Below are positions 17,069 to 27,215 of a stretch of DNA of 64,000 bases, piece by piece (the first letter of the stretch is position 1; every line of letters begins with the position of its first letter). The notes beneath the pieces were generated by a model, which ran no database searches, was not told the DNA's origin, and saw nothing but the letters and a program-made list of their open reading frames with translations. Where the stretch lies: the NCBI RefSeq assembly GCF_024498075.1, contig NZ_JANHOF010000001.1:1519037-1583036 (forward strand). Reading direction: 5' to 3'. This DNA is from Paenibacillus mendelii. GTDB lineage: Bacteria > Bacillota > Bacilli > Paenibacillales > Paenibacillaceae. A program made the translations under genes and the position numbers.

Positions 17069-18439
17069 TTATACACGGCAAAGTTGAATGATTTCGTTCC
17101 AATCGAGCTCGAGCCTTACGATATCCTCTTCGATGAGCTGCGATCCGGTTTGGACTTCAATGATTTCGATATCCGTTTCCGCCCGCAGGCTGTGTTTGTT
17201 ATCCTTCGGAATCGCGAGGACATCGCCTGCCTTCACGGAGAAGCGGTGTTCGTTCAATATCATGTCTCCGTTTCCGGAGATGACCGTCCATACCTCGTCC
17301 CGGAGGCTGTGGTATTGGTAGCTCAAGTTATTGCCGGCGGAAATGAAAATCCGTTTGGTGAGCACTTCCCTTCCGTCCGGGTACGTGATGTAATCCAGCA
17401 CGCGATAACGGCCCCAGCGCCTCTCCTCGTACATCGGACGCTGATCCGAATGCTTCATGACTTCCTTGATCATCGGACTTGACGCTTTGTCCGCGACCAG
17501 AATGCCGTCTGGGCTTGCCGCCACGATGACATCGGACAGGCCCATCAGCGTAATCGGGATATCCAATTCGTTAATGATATGCGTATTGATGGAACCTTCC
17601 GTGATGATGCCTTTGCCGGTCAGCGAGGTTTTGATTTCCTCGGTCAGCGTATTCCAGGTGCCCAGATCTTTCCACGGTCCGTCATAGCGAACGGCGGAAA
17701 TCCGGTTCGCTCTTTCCACCACTTCGTAATCGAAGCTGATTTTGGGAAGCTTGCCGTACCGCTTCAGCATTTCATCGTACTGAATCGGCAGTTCGTTCGC
17801 GATCAGGATGTTAATGAGGAAATTCAGCTTGAACGCGAACACGCCGCAGTTCCAGAGCGCTTCCCGGCGAATCAATTCCTCCGCTTCTTCCTTGCGGGGC
17901 TTCTCGCGGAAGCTGTGAACGTCAACGAACGGCCGATCAGCGCCGGCTTCCTCCTTCGGAAGGATATAACCGTATTTCTCCGATGGATATGTCGGTTTTA
18001 CGCCCATGAGGGCCAGGTCGGCATCGGAATGGTCAAGCACATGCTCTAACTGCTTCAGCGCCTGAAAGAATGAATTTTCGACGTAAGGATCGACGGGCAT
18101 CACGACAATCGTTTCTCCCAGACTCACGCCTTCGACCGAATATAAATACGTTGCTGCAAGCGCGATGGCAGGAAACGTATCCCGTCTTTCCGGTTCTACG
18201 ATCAGATTGATTTCATTGCCCAATTGGCTATAAATCATTTCGACCTGAGGCTTGCTTGTCGCCACGTATGCGTCCCTGCGCAAATCGGCTTCCTCTAGCT
18301 GACCCCAAACCCGCTGTATCATGGACTCTAACCGGCCGTCGCCGTTTTTGAGGATTTTCAGAAACTGTTTCGAACGGGAGTCGTTCGACAGCGGCCACAG
18401 CCTTTTTCCCGATCCACCCGAAAGAAGTACGATTTTCAT
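17069..18439 (-). CDS. manC: Mannose-1-phosphate guanylyltransferase (possibly bifunctional)
   Basis: 456 residues. The nucleotidyltransferase signature is LLSGGSGKRLWPLSNDSRSK at the start, EKYGYI and FREKP follow, and a C-terminal cupin (RRWGRYRVLDY...LSYQYHSLRDEVWTVISG...) fits the mannose-6-phosphate isomerase half of type II PMI enzymes. It makes GDP-mannose for EPS assembly. Whether the isomerase domain is active was not tested. The ATG at 18439 has GGAGG six bases upstream. Confidence 0.92.
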   Translation of the reverse strand: MKIVLLSGGSGKRLWPLSNDSRSKQFLKILKNGDGRLESMIQRVWGQLEEADLRRDAYVATSKPQVEMIYSQLGNEINLIVEPERRDTFPAIALAATYLYSVEGVSLGETIVVMPVDPYVENSFFQALKQLEHVLDHSDADLALMGVKPTYPSEKYGYILPKEEAGADRPFVDVHSFREKPRKEEAEELIRREALWNCGVFAFKLNFLINILIANELPIQYDEMLKRYGKLPKISFDYEVVERANRISAVRYDGPWKDLGTWNTLTEEIKTSLTGKGIITEGSINTHIINELDIPITLMGLSDVIVAASPDGILVADKASSPMIKEVMKHSDQRPMYEERRWGRYRVLDYITYPDGREVLTKRIFISAGNNLSYQYHSLRDEVWTVISGNGDMILNEHRFSVKAGDVLAIPKDNKHSLRAETDIEIIEVQTGSQLIEEDIVRLELDWNEIIQLCRV

Positions 18440-18453
18440 ACCAATCCTCCATT

Positions 18454-19410
18454 CTATTTTCCCGTTGGCTCCGCCATTAATTTCGCTGACGTTATGCCTC
18501 CGGTCCATGTACGGTAGTAACTGGCGTTCTTGCCGTACGAGTTATCGAGCAGGATGTTCGGCTTATCCATGAGACAAGACAGAATATGACCGTGAAGCCT
18601 TGAAGTCTGTACGGTCTTATAGTCGCTGAACCGGTTGACCGCCTTGTTCACGAGGTAATCGGTGTACTTCCCCCAGAACTTGCTTAGTGGCAGTTTGCCG
18701 CTGCCCTTTTGCAGCATTTTGCCGAAAACGCGGATCGATTTATGCTCGACCCCGTTAAAGAGCGTCGACCAGTCCAAATAATCGCCCTTGCCCGAAGCTT
18801 CCAGCCGCTCCTGCTCCGCTGTCTTCTCGATATCGGTCCGGAGAAAACAGAGCAGCTCCTTGCCCGGCATGTTCTTGCTGCGAATCGGCCACAGCTGATG
18901 CGCCATGTCCGGAGACAAATAGACATTGCATGTCTTGAACTTGGCCTTCGCCATTTCCTGCGACAACGTGTCGCGGACATATAGATGCAGGTCCGAATGA
19001 CGGTTGAAGACTGCTGCCGTCCGGTCGAATTCGGCTTCGTTCTTGTAGAAAATCGTCTGGGGCAGCATGACCACGCGATGACCGGGATAATCGGCCACGA
19101 TCTTCTCGCGCAGCTTCTGGTGCGCCGGATACAAGTCGCCGAAATTTCCGCCGCCGTGCAGGACGATGATATGATCCTTCGGAATGGCCAAGCCGTCCGG
19201 GAAATCCAATACGCTGTACCGCGCCTGGACATGGATGCGATGATCCTTGAAAAAAACTTCGGTCCCTTTCATAATCAACAGGTCGCCGCCGTTGCCGTGC
19301 ACCGGATAATCGATGTAATAGATCTTGGAATGGGGCGGGATCACGTTCAAAATGTGCCGAAGCCGGTTTTTGAGCTCATCCATCGGATGAACGAACTGTA
19401 CGGTTTCCAT
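18454..19410 (-). CDS. Polysaccharide pyruvyl transferase family protein
   Basis: About 318 residues of the PS_pyruv_trans family (CsaB/EpsO-like). It has YPVHGNGGDLLIMKGTEVFF near the N-terminus, IIVLHGGGNFGDLYP, and the C-terminal TSRLHGHILSCLMDKPNILL. Such enzymes move a pyruvate ketal from phosphoenolpyruvate to a sugar hydroxyl, giving pyruvylated EPS as known in Paenibacillus and Bacillus. I chose ATG 19410 (AAGGAG eight bases upstream) over the preceding TTG. It lies between the acyltransferase and manC with short gaps. Confidence 0.9.
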   Translation of the reverse strand: METVQFVHPMDELKNRLRHILNVIPPHSKIYYIDYPVHGNGGDLLIMKGTEVFFKDHRIHVQARYSVLDFPDGLAIPKDHIIVLHGGGNFGDLYPAHQKLREKIVADYPGHRVVMLPQTIFYKNEAEFDRTAAVFNRHSDLHLYVRDTLSQEMAKAKFKTCNVYLSPDMAHQLWPIRSKNMPGKELLCFLRTDIEKTAEQERLEASGKGDYLDWSTLFNGVEHKSIRVFGKMLQKGSGKLPLSKFWGKYTDYLVNKAVNRFSDYKTVQTSRLHGHILSCLMDKPNILLDNSYGKNASYYRTWTGGITSAKLMAEPTGK

Positions 19411-19465
19411 CAATCCGTCTCCTTCTCCATTGGGCGTATCTTCTCTCTTCTTAGGATCGATCCCG

Positions 19466-20050
19466 TCAAATGTGCCACTTGATGTTCTCTTTGATCGGCT
19501 TCGCCGGAACCCCGGCTACGAGCGAATAGGCAGGCACGTCCTTCGACACGACCGACCCGGCCGCAACGACAGCGCCTTTGCCGACCGTAACGCCCTTCAA
19601 GATAATCGCCTTGCTACCGATCCATACATTGTCCTCGATGACGGTCGGCTTCGTTTCCGCCATCCCCTCGATGCGATGAATGTCAGTATCCATGATGGCG
19701 ACATCCCAGGAAATCGCGCAGTGGCTTCCGATTTTCACATGCTTCTTACAAATGATCTCGGTTCTTCGATTAATGAAGGTATGGTCCCCGATTTCGATAA
19801 CCGCTTCACTGGAATCCAAGTAAAAGCCGGTGTTTCGAAACAGCAGGACGTTGTCGCCGATGATGAGCCTGGCCTGCTTTGCCTTTGAGACCGTCACGCC
19901 GCCGGCTACCCGCAGCAGCTTCCCGCATTGGTCGACCTTCCTCCTGAACAGCATGCCGAGCAGGATGCGGTAACCGTATTTGGCATATTCCCCGACGCTT
20001 CTCTTTCTTTGGTTCGTACCGGCCTTTGCGGCCGCAAGCACATTTTTCAC
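19466..20050 (-). CDS. Left-handed beta-helix acyltransferase (probable sugar O-acetyltransferase)
   Basis: 194 residues with hexapeptide repeats: [71 protein letters not shown], and the ending [12 protein letters not shown]. The MDTDIH histidine is the likely catalytic residue. The family transfers acetyl from acetyl-CoA to sugar hydroxyls in EPS or LPS repeat units. It lies 20 bases downstream of the flippase gene, within the EPS operon. The ribosome binding site is weak, suggesting low or coupled translation. Confidence 0.88.
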   Translation of the reverse strand: MKNVLAAAKAGTNQRKRSVGEYAKYGYRILLGMLFRRKVDQCGKLLRVAGGVTVSKAKQARLIIGDNVLLFRNTGFYLDSSEAVIEIGDHTFINRRTEIICKKHVKIGSHCAISWDVAIMDTDIHRIEGMAETKPTVIEDNVWIGSKAIILKGVTVGKGAVVAAGSVVSKDVPAYSLVAGVPAKPIKENIKWHI

Positions 20051-20073
20051 TTCATTTCACTTCATTCCATTCG

Positions 20074-21441
20074 TTAGGATGGCATGCTTCGCGATAACCG
20101 CTTGAATAGAGAGCGGATATCGTCTTTGTCAAAAAGTATGTCGGCGATTCTCACCTTGAAGACTACCCGCATGGCCGCGATCGTAATGACGATCCGGATA
20201 ACCGAGCCGAGCAGCAGGGCAAACGCAATGCCGTTCAGCCCGTACAGCGGCGTAAAGACGAAGAATAATCCGACCGTTATCACAAGCGCGACCGCCTGCC
20301 GGATAACCACAAGTCCAGGTCGGCCCATAGCATTGAAGGACGAGGCGAGAATCCACGATCCGCCGCCTAGAATGCATTCCAGAGAGAGCAGGTAGAACGC
20401 GTTGCCGGCTTCCAGAAACTGCGCGCCGAACAGGAGGCCCAGCAAGAAACGGCCGATAATCATGCCCGGAATGACCGCTGCGGTCATGAGCAGGAACGAG
20501 AGCCGGAACGCTCTGCCGACCGTTGCGATGATTTTGTCCTTGTCCATGCCGGTGACCTTCGGGAAAATCACGTTTGAGATGGCCATCTGAACGACATTGA
20601 ACACGCGGGACAGCGTATAGACGACCGTATACAGACCAAAATCCTTCGGTCTCAGCAGCGATAAGATGATGAGCTTGTCGCACTGCGAGTACAATGTCCC
20701 GAGCAGCTCGACGCCGAACACCCTTCCGCCGTAGCCGAACAGCGACTTGAACACGATGCGGTCCGCGAACGGTTTGAACCAGTTAAAGATCAATTCGCGC
20801 CGCAGCCGGTACAGCGACCAGACGATGACCATCAGGCTGGTGGCGAAAAAGGCAATAGATGCATAAGTGATCGTCAATTTGCCAATCGCCCAAAGCACCA
20901 GCAAACCGGCCAGGTTGCTTAGCGGGACGTATAGCCGCAAACCGTTATACAGGCTGAACTTATCCATGCTTTGCGTCAGCGCCGCAAGCAAATTAACGGC
21001 AAGCAGCATCGGCAGCGTCAGAACGGTATACCACCTGGCGACTTGGATCACGGCATCCGAATATTGCCCCAGCCAGACGGGAAGATAGATCCAGGCAATG
21101 ATGCCGACGATGAGACTGACGGGAATTTGGAATAGAAATCCCGCCCTGACGTATTCGGTCGCTTTGCCCGCATTCGTCCTCATATTGAAAATGAGGGAAG
21201 TCGGAAGCCCGAAGCTGACGAGACCCGCCAGCAAAGTCGGCCAGAACAGAATAGCCGAGAATTCACCCTTACCCGCCACTCCGAACAATCGCGCCGTCAC
21301 AATGGAGGTCAACGTGCTCAGTATCATAATCAGAAGATTGGCGGCGCTTGTATGCAGAATCGTTTGAATGGCTCCGCGCCCGGTTAACCTTTTTTTGACG
21401 GCTTGTAGACTGATCATATGTTCGACATCCTTAAACCGCAT
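20074..21441 (-). CDS. Polysaccharide repeat-unit flippase (Wzx/MOP family)
   Basis: About 455 residues with 12-14 hydrophobic segments and the MOP-family opening TILHTSAANLLIMILSTLTS-x-VTARLFGVAGKGEFSA, typical of O-antigen/EPS flippases. It should move lipid-linked EPS repeat units across the membrane. The start is either 21441 or the inner ATG at 21417 (AAGGA about 10 bases upstream of the latter). The gene begins 7 bases after the GT2 stop. Confidence 0.9.
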   Translation of the reverse strand: MRFKDVEHMISLQAVKKRLTGRGAIQTILHTSAANLLIMILSTLTSIVTARLFGVAGKGEFSAILFWPTLLAGLVSFGLPTSLIFNMRTNAGKATEYVRAGFLFQIPVSLIVGIIAWIYLPVWLGQYSDAVIQVARWYTVLTLPMLLAVNLLAALTQSMDKFSLYNGLRLYVPLSNLAGLLVLWAIGKLTITYASIAFFATSLMVIVWSLYRLRRELIFNWFKPFADRIVFKSLFGYGGRVFGVELLGTLYSQCDKLIILSLLRPKDFGLYTVVYTLSRVFNVVQMAISNVIFPKVTGMDKDKIIATVGRAFRLSFLLMTAAVIPGMIIGRFLLGLLFGAQFLEAGNAFYLLSLECILGGGSWILASSFNAMGRPGLVVIRQAVALVITVGLFFVFTPLYGLNGIAFALLLGSVIRIVITIAAMRVVFKVRIADILFDKDDIRSLFKRLSRSMPS

Positions 21442-21448
21442 ATTCTCT

Positions 21449-22336
21449 TCACTGATACATCTTCAGCACACCACGGAGCTGCCCGTTGCTGTATGAAATT
21501 TTGCTGATATTCCGGAGAATTTTGCGTTTGTCGTATGCGAATACGACGGTGAGCAGGGCGAACAACGGCATCTTCACGAGCGATTTCATCAAGATTCCCG
21601 CCTTCTTCTTCGAGGAGACCGCGCTGCTGACCCCCTGCCAATAAATTCGCCGAAGCAGCCATTTCCGGCTGATCCGGCTGCGGGGAATCTTGTGCAGCAC
21701 CGAAGCGTGAGGCGTGTAAAAGACCGAATAGCGGGCGCGGATCCGCTCGATAAGCTCGGCTTCCTCGCTGGACAACAAATTGCTGCCTACTCTGCCGAGG
21801 TCCTCCCGGAAGGGTTCCATCGAATCGAAGACCGATTTGCGGAAGGCCACGTTGGCGCCGAACGGAATGGCAGGCCTGCGCATTTCCACGATTTCATCCG
21901 AATAATCCAGGATCGTATATAGCGTCCGGTTCTCCGGGGGCAGCCACTGCGGAGCGCTTCCTTCCCAGGCTGGCTCGATTTTGCCGCCTATGCAGCCGAT
22001 TCGCGGATCAAGCTCGAATAAGGCGACAATGCAGCGGATCCAATCTTCGGAGGCTACTGCGTCGTCGTCCAGGAAAAGCACGTACTCGCCGGAAGCTTCG
22101 CGAATCGCGCGGTTCCGGGCGACGGAGAGGCCAAGCCGTTCTTCGTAAAGATAGACAATCGGGACATCGACCAGCCTCTGAAATTCTTGAACGACCTCTC
22201 TGGTATGATCGGTGGAACGATTATCGACCACGATCACCTCGTAGGAACCGTTAAAGCTTTGCTGCAGCAGGCTTAGAAGCGCTTCTTTCACGTCCGCTGC
22301 CCGATTATGCGTACAAATCGCTATGGTTGCTTTCAT
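21449..22336 (-). CDS. Family 2 glycosyltransferase
   Basis: 295 residues. The GT-A fold opening is ATIAICTHNRAADVKEALLS, followed by VIVVDNRSTDHT, the DXD-type motif YVLFLDDDAVASEDW, and GGKIEPAW. It should add one sugar to the EPS repeat unit. A C-terminal hydrophobic stretch (LVKMPLFALLTVVFAY) suggests membrane association. ATG 22336 has GAGGTG upstream, and its start overlaps the previous gene's stop by four bases. Confidence 0.9.
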   Translation of the reverse strand: MKATIAICTHNRAADVKEALLSLLQQSFNGSYEVIVVDNRSTDHTREVVQEFQRLVDVPIVYLYEERLGLSVARNRAIREASGEYVLFLDDDAVASEDWIRCIVALFELDPRIGCIGGKIEPAWEGSAPQWLPPENRTLYTILDYSDEIVEMRRPAIPFGANVAFRKSVFDSMEPFREDLGRVGSNLLSSEEAELIERIRARYSVFYTPHASVLHKIPRSRISRKWLLRRIYWQGVSSAVSSKKKAGILMKSLVKMPLFALLTVVFAYDKRKILRNISKISYSNGQLRGVLKMYQ

Positions 22337-23376
22337 GCGTTCACCTCGTACCGCTTCGTACCGGTATAGACCTGAATCATTTTACCGGCTATCCGGCCCC
22401 AATCCAGTTCCCGGAGCTTCGCCGCAATGTGCATCTCCGTTTCCTTCACGTCCATATTCATGGACGCTTGGAGGGCCTTGCGCAAGCCGTCCGGATCGTC
22501 CGGATCGTACAAGACGCCGCATCCGTCGGATACATATTCGCCGAGCGCGCCCAATCTGGGCGCAACGACCGGCTTCTTGTGGGAAAGAGCGAGAATCGCG
22601 CTCCCGGAAGTCGAAATTTGTTTATAGGGAAGTACGATCACATTAGCTGCCTCCAAGAAATCGGCCAGTTCATGGTCATCCACGAACTGCGGATAAATAC
22701 GGATCGTGCCGTCATTGACCCGGTCGATGAAATCGAGGCTGTACCCCGAATCGACGTGCCCCGCGATAAGCAGGTCGCAAGATTCCAGCTTGAGCGACGA
22801 GAATGCTTCGACGAGTTGATCGACCCCTTTGTAGGGATTGATCCGGCCGATAAACAAGAACAGGAAGCTCTCCGGGGAAATGCCGAATCGCTTGCGGATA
22901 TCCGTGCCCTTGCTTGCATAGGCATCCACATAGTGACCGTGCGGCGTAACGACAAGCTTGCTTGCCGGCACGCCGAACGTTGCGGCAACCTCCCCCTTCA
23001 CCGTCTCGCTCAGGACGAAGGCCTCATGACAGACGGTCAAAATATACTTGCGCATCAGGCGGTCCCAGCGCGTCTTGCCCGTATGCGGCCAGACGTTATG
23101 AACCGTCCAGAACAGCCGCGCGCCTCTGCATCTGAAATAGAGAAGCAGCAAGGCGAAAAACAGCGACTTCGCGATCGTCAGCGCAAAGACCGACGACGTA
23201 TACGAGTTGCTCGGCCAGTGCAGGTGCACGATGTCTCCCCTGCGGGGCTTGAACATCGCCTCCCGGTCGTAATGCTCGACCTGCAGGCCGTTTTGCTCGA
23301 TCGACCTGGTCAGCAGTTCGCTGTATTTATTGTGCGGGCTCCACTTGGGCCACATGTAAACGGTCGGTTTGCCCAT
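22333..23376 (-). CDS. Family 4 glycosyltransferase (first of two adjacent)
   Basis: About 347 residues with the GT-B fold. The C-terminal half has FLFIGRINPYKGVDQLVEAF, IVLPYKQISTSGSAILALSH (the E-x7-E region of GT4 is replaced by an S/A-rich form) and GVLYDPDDPDGL. There is a hydrophobic segment at about 70-90 (IAKSLFFALLLLYFRC). I chose the second ATG (23376), eight bases after GGGAGG; the ATG two codons earlier lies too close to it. It acts in EPS repeat-unit assembly. It starts three bases after the next GT4 gene's stop. Confidence 0.87.
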   Translation of the reverse strand: MGKPTVYMWPKWSPHNKYSELLTRSIEQNGLQVEHYDREAMFKPRRGDIVHLHWPSNSYTSSVFALTIAKSLFFALLLLYFRCRGARLFWTVHNVWPHTGKTRWDRLMRKYILTVCHEAFVLSETVKGEVAATFGVPASKLVVTPHGHYVDAYASKGTDIRKRFGISPESFLFLFIGRINPYKGVDQLVEAFSSLKLESCDLLIAGHVDSGYSLDFIDRVNDGTIRIYPQFVDDHELADFLEAANVIVLPYKQISTSGSAILALSHKKPVVAPRLGALGEYVSDGCGVLYDPDDPDGLRKALQASMNMDVKETEMHIAAKLRELDWGRIAGKMIQVYTGTKRYEVNA

Positions 23377-23378
23377 CT

Positions 23379-24599
23379 TCATGACCTCCCGTTTGCGGCT
23401 GCTAACGTGTATGGATGGCTGCCTGATTTCGTTATTCGTGTGTAGAGAGCAAGGTGGTTTTCCAGCAGCGATCCCTTCGTAAACCCGCTGCAATGCTTCA
23501 AGCATTGCGCTTGAATGCTTCGTTTCTCGTCGCCCGACAAGTCGTAAAACGCCGCGATTTTCTCCTTGATCGCGTCCGCGCTCCCCGGCTTGAACAGGAA
23601 GTCGTCCGGATTCCAGACGGCATCCGGAATGCCTCCTACGGCCGAAGCGTATACGGGCGTGCCGACTTGATAGGATTCGATGATCACCCGGCCGAACGGC
23701 TCCTCCCATATTGAGGGAACGAACGTGACGTCGGCCTTCGCCATGAAGCCGCGCACTTCCTTCGGCGTAACCTTGCCGGTGAACACGAAACGATCGTCGC
23801 TGCGGCAGAGCTCGACAATATTTTGCCGAAAGCCCCCTTCGCCGCAGATGATGACCTGTTCCACCATCTCACGCGGGAGGGAATGGACCGCTTCGACCAG
23901 CTCGCGGACGCCTTTCTCGGACTCGATTCTTCCGAAATAGCCGATGCGAAGCGGCTTGCGGTCGAAATCTTTCGAAGCGCCGGTGATATCGCCGTCCACG
24001 ACGTTCGGAATGACCAACTTGGCCGCATTCGGGAACAGCCCGGCATTCGTATGGCGCTTCAGGATGTGCGAAGAGATGCCGACGACCGCAGACACCCGCT
24101 TGCTGACGACGAGGGAGCTCAAGTGATACATCCGCGCCAGCGCCGGGTTTGCGATCGGCGAGCTGACCGGCGAGAGGAGCGAATAATCCCGGAGCGTATG
24201 CACGATCGGCACGCCCGCCTCCGCCGCCGTCCAAATCGCTGCGCCGAACCCGGATAAATTTTGGGTATGAATCAGATCCGGGCTGATCTTATTCAGAAGC
24301 TTGCGAACATCCCGGATCTGAACCGGATTGTATAGATCGATCAATCGCCGGAGCATTTTCTTAAACGTCCCGGCATTGTTCCCTTCGCCGATCCAATACA
24401 GATTGTTGTAAGGCAGGCGGTGCACGGTTACCCCGTTAATCACCTCCGACTCTACGCCGGCGCTTCGTTTCTGCCCCCCTACCGTCAGCACGTGAACTTC
24501 GGCCGCGGGGACGAGCGTTTCCGCCAGGATTTGCGTCGAAATTTCAGCGCCGCCAATGATATGCGGCGTATAAAGACTGTTTACAACCACGATTTTCAT
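23379..24599 (-). CDS. Family 4 glycosyltransferase
   Basis: 406 residues. The N-terminal MKIVVVNSLYTPHIIGGAEIST is the usual GT4 opening, and the C-terminal region has RIGYFGRIESEKGVRELVEA, ADVTFVPSIWEEPFGRVIIESYQVG (the E-x7-E catalytic and nucleotide-binding motif) and ASAVGGIPD. It probably transfers a sugar from a nucleotide donor during EPS assembly. The start ATG overlaps the polymerase stop (ATGA). Confidence 0.92.
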   Translation of the reverse strand: MKIVVVNSLYTPHIIGGAEISTQILAETLVPAAEVHVLTVGGQKRSAGVESEVINGVTVHRLPYNNLYWIGEGNNAGTFKKMLRRLIDLYNPVQIRDVRKLLNKISPDLIHTQNLSGFGAAIWTAAEAGVPIVHTLRDYSLLSPVSSPIANPALARMYHLSSLVVSKRVSAVVGISSHILKRHTNAGLFPNAAKLVIPNVVDGDITGASKDFDRKPLRIGYFGRIESEKGVRELVEAVHSLPREMVEQVIICGEGGFRQNIVELCRSDDRFVFTGKVTPKEVRGFMAKADVTFVPSIWEEPFGRVIIESYQVGTPVYASAVGGIPDAVWNPDDFLFKPGSADAIKEKIAAFYDLSGDEKRSIQAQCLKHCSGFTKGSLLENHLALYTRITKSGSHPYTLAAANGRS

Positions 24600-25906
24600 G
24601 CGACATGTTTCATTCCCTTCATGCTCTGCGTATCTATTCCGGTCTCCTGTAAGGCCGATAGTCCATCGAAGAAGCCGCCGCGAATGAACCCGACTAACAG
24701 CCAAAAGTTCACGAAGGAATAGGAATCGAAATTCATGACGAGCGAAACGCACAGCGCAAAAGCGAATTTTGCGTACGGGTTCCCTTCAGCACTCTTTAAG
24801 ATCGATGCCATAAAGCCGAAGATCAACATGGCGCCGACCAAACCTTCCTCGGCGAATACCTTTGACAGCAAGTTCCGCGACGTCGCCATTTCCGGACGGT
24901 TGAATACGAGATCGGACACTTCCTCGAATTTCAGCCCATCGCTGAAATGCTTGAGCAGGAGATCCGCAAATTCCTTGTAATAATAGCCGCCTCCCACGCC
25001 GAATATCGGGTGGTGTGCAAACTCGATGAAGCCGATCGCCGGGAAATAGACCCGAACGAAAAGGGAATTGTCCGTTTTGATCAAATGGTTGAAATTAAAT
25101 TGAAAGCGATCCGTAAAATAGCCGCTAACGTGGAACGTCTCGAGCAAATAAGGGACGCCGACCACGATGACAAGGACACAGACGGCCAACACGAGCAGCA
25201 TTTTCCCGCGGTTCTTATTCGTAATGAGCACATAGATCAGCAGCGCGGTCAGCAATACGCTGTAGGCATAGGCCGAGAACGACAGCACCGTCAGCACGGC
25301 GGTGCCGATCAGCAGCGGCAATTGTCGTCGGTAGCCTTGTTTGAACAGGAAGAGCATCAGGAGACCGCCGCTCAGCATGTGGATTGCAGCCCAGGAAGGC
25401 TCGCCCGACAGCATTTGAATCCTGCCCTTGTACACCTTCTCCGAGAACAATCCGGTGAAGGCTCCGGAGAATCCGCTGTGGACGAACAGCGAATCCAGCA
25501 GCTGGAGAAAGCCGGCCGCGAGCGGCGGCACGAATGCGACCATCAGGCTTTTGGCGATCCATCCGATCAGGGCGGGATCCTCTTTCGTCTGCTGAGCAAT
25601 ATATACTGACGTCCGGTACATAGATAGGCCGAACAACAGCGTAATCACATGCTTGAAGCTGCTGCCCAAGTCCTCGTAGCCGATGGATACGACCAGGGAA
25701 TGTCCGATGCTGTACATCGCGAATGCCAGCAAAAAGTAATCTCCCATTTTGAACCGGTATCCGGTAAACAGCAGCAAAAACGAGGCGGCGAACATCGAAA
25801 ACATGGAAAGCGGACGGTACACCGAAAAGTGGAAATACGGCAAACTATCGTACGAGAGGACCGCGACCGAGAAGAGAAACAGCACGATAATGAGCTTTCG
25901 AACCAT
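24596..25906 (-). CDS. O-antigen ligase/polymerase-like membrane protein (Wzy role)
   Basis: About 436 residues with roughly 10-12 hydrophobic segments (for example LIIVLFLFSVAVLSYDSL; LLLVLAVCVLVIVVGVPYLL) and a large outer loop with FGVGGGYYYKEFADLLLKHF, in the style of Wzy/O-antigen ligase proteins. No sequence motif is decisive, so the call rests on topology, length and its place in the EPS operon between glycosyltransferase genes. It should polymerise repeat units. No strong ribosome binding site is visible. Confidence 0.8.
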   Translation of the reverse strand: MVRKLIIVLFLFSVAVLSYDSLPYFHFSVYRPLSMFSMFAASFLLLFTGYRFKMGDYFLLAFAMYSIGHSLVVSIGYEDLGSSFKHVITLLFGLSMYRTSVYIAQQTKEDPALIGWIAKSLMVAFVPPLAAGFLQLLDSLFVHSGFSGAFTGLFSEKVYKGRIQMLSGEPSWAAIHMLSGGLLMLFLFKQGYRRQLPLLIGTAVLTVLSFSAYAYSVLLTALLIYVLITNKNRGKMLLVLAVCVLVIVVGVPYLLETFHVSGYFTDRFQFNFNHLIKTDNSLFVRVYFPAIGFIEFAHHPIFGVGGGYYYKEFADLLLKHFSDGLKFEEVSDLVFNRPEMATSRNLLSKVFAEEGLVGAMLIFGFMASILKSAEGNPYAKFAFALCVSLVMNFDSYSFVNFWLLVGFIRGGFFDGLSALQETGIDTQSMKGMKHVA

Positions 25907-25938
25907 GGCTGCTTTTGCATGGCTGGCGATATAAGGCG

Positions 25939-27195
25939 CTATGATAGAATCAGCTCCATGTTTTTAAGGGTCGCGGAGCTGCTGAAATGGCTGACCACGT
26001 AGCGGACCGAATTGCGCGATACCTTCTCATTGAGCTCGTCGTTGTTCAGCAAAAGCAGCACGTTCCGAACGATTTCCTCGTCCGAATCGCAGACGAACAA
26101 GTCCTCTCCATGGTTCGCGTCGATCCCTTCGATGCCGATCTGATTGGTCACGACCGGAACGCCCCAGGACATGGCCTCGACGATCTTCGTTTTAATGCCC
26201 GTCCCGAACAGCATCGGAGCGATCATCAGCGCCGAATCGCCTACGACCCGCTTCACGTCGTCCACTTCCCCGGTCACGATAACACCTGGGTAAGTCTCCT
26301 GCAGGCGCAGCACGTCGGCGGTTGGATTCTTCCCGACGATGTAGAACGTCGTCTCCGGCGCCTGCCGTTTGATGCTCGGCCATACCCGCTCGCAGAAGTA
26401 AGCGACGGCGGAGCTGTTATGCGGAATATCCATCTTCCCTACGAATACCAGCTTGTTTCGATCGTATCGCCGCGGCCCTTTGCCCCTGGTTTGATCCGGG
26501 TCGAACTTCATCGGAATACCGTAGCACGATTCGTGACGGGTGAGCTTTTGGAAGCTTTCCGCTTCGACCGGCGAAGTGAACACGAGATGATGAAAGAGCG
26601 AAGCCACTCGTCTCTCGTATTTGCCAAGCAGCCTGCTTTCGAAGTCGATCAGCCATTTCTGGATAAACTTCATATCCGCCAATCGCTTCATGCCGCCGGG
26701 CAGCTTGCCCGTGAAGCCGCCGAATATCGACGGAATGTATTGAAACCATTCGAGTTGCCGCCGATAGCGCAGCGACAACAGATCGTCATAGCTGAGCACC
26801 TTTTGGCCTTGTTCGTCCGACAAATATTCCGCTACCCGCACCATATCGTATAAGATGAATTCCGGCTGCTCGGCTTTGATAATGTCTTTTACTTTCCGGT
26901 GCGTTTTCCGGGAATAATAGAGGGATACCTGGAGCGGCCATTTTCTTAAGAGCAGCGAATAGACCGCAATATTGTACAGCTTCTCGGCCAGACCGGGCAG
27001 CTCGAGGCAAACCAGCCGGTCGATCTCGTCCGGGCGGTCCTTTAGGTACTTGGCGTCGTCCACGAAGGATAAGTTTACGAGCTCGCTGTCGGGATAAATC
27101 TCCTTCATTTGACGGATGTACTGCAGCAGCATGTTTTTCCGTCCGTCCGTATTCGGGAAGGGAAGCCGGTTCGTAATAAACATGATTTTCTTCAT
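25939..27195 (-). CDS. Family 4 glycosyltransferase
   Basis: 418 residues. It opens MKKIMFITNRLPFPNTDGRK and continues with KLVFVGKMDIPHNSSAVAYF, FYIVGKNPTADVLRL, MIAPMLFGTGIKTKIVEAMSWG and VTNQIGIEGIDA, the GT4 pattern seen in sugar transferases that act on lipid-linked intermediates. It lies 20 bases after the priming transferase, so it may add the second sugar. The ATG has GGGGAT seven bases upstream. Confidence 0.9.
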   Translation of the reverse strand: MKKIMFITNRLPFPNTDGRKNMLLQYIRQMKEIYPDSELVNLSFVDDAKYLKDRPDEIDRLVCLELPGLAEKLYNIAVYSLLLRKWPLQVSLYYSRKTHRKVKDIIKAEQPEFILYDMVRVAEYLSDEQGQKVLSYDDLLSLRYRRQLEWFQYIPSIFGGFTGKLPGGMKRLADMKFIQKWLIDFESRLLGKYERRVASLFHHLVFTSPVEAESFQKLTRHESCYGIPMKFDPDQTRGKGPRRYDRNKLVFVGKMDIPHNSSAVAYFCERVWPSIKRQAPETTFYIVGKNPTADVLRLQETYPGVIVTGEVDDVKRVVGDSALMIAPMLFGTGIKTKIVEAMSWGVPVVTNQIGIEGIDANHGEDLFVCDSDEEIVRNVLLLLNNDELNEKVSRNSVRYVVSHFSSSATLKNMELILS

Positions 27196-27215
27196 CGCAA
27201 TCCCCGTCCCATCCG

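Noticed and set aside
22327..23445. Long plus-strand frame (372 codons) opposite a glycosyltransferase gene
   Set aside because: It is antisense to a well-supported GT4 gene with a ribosome binding site and motifs. The frame is open because of the GC-rich third positions of the real gene. No family match.
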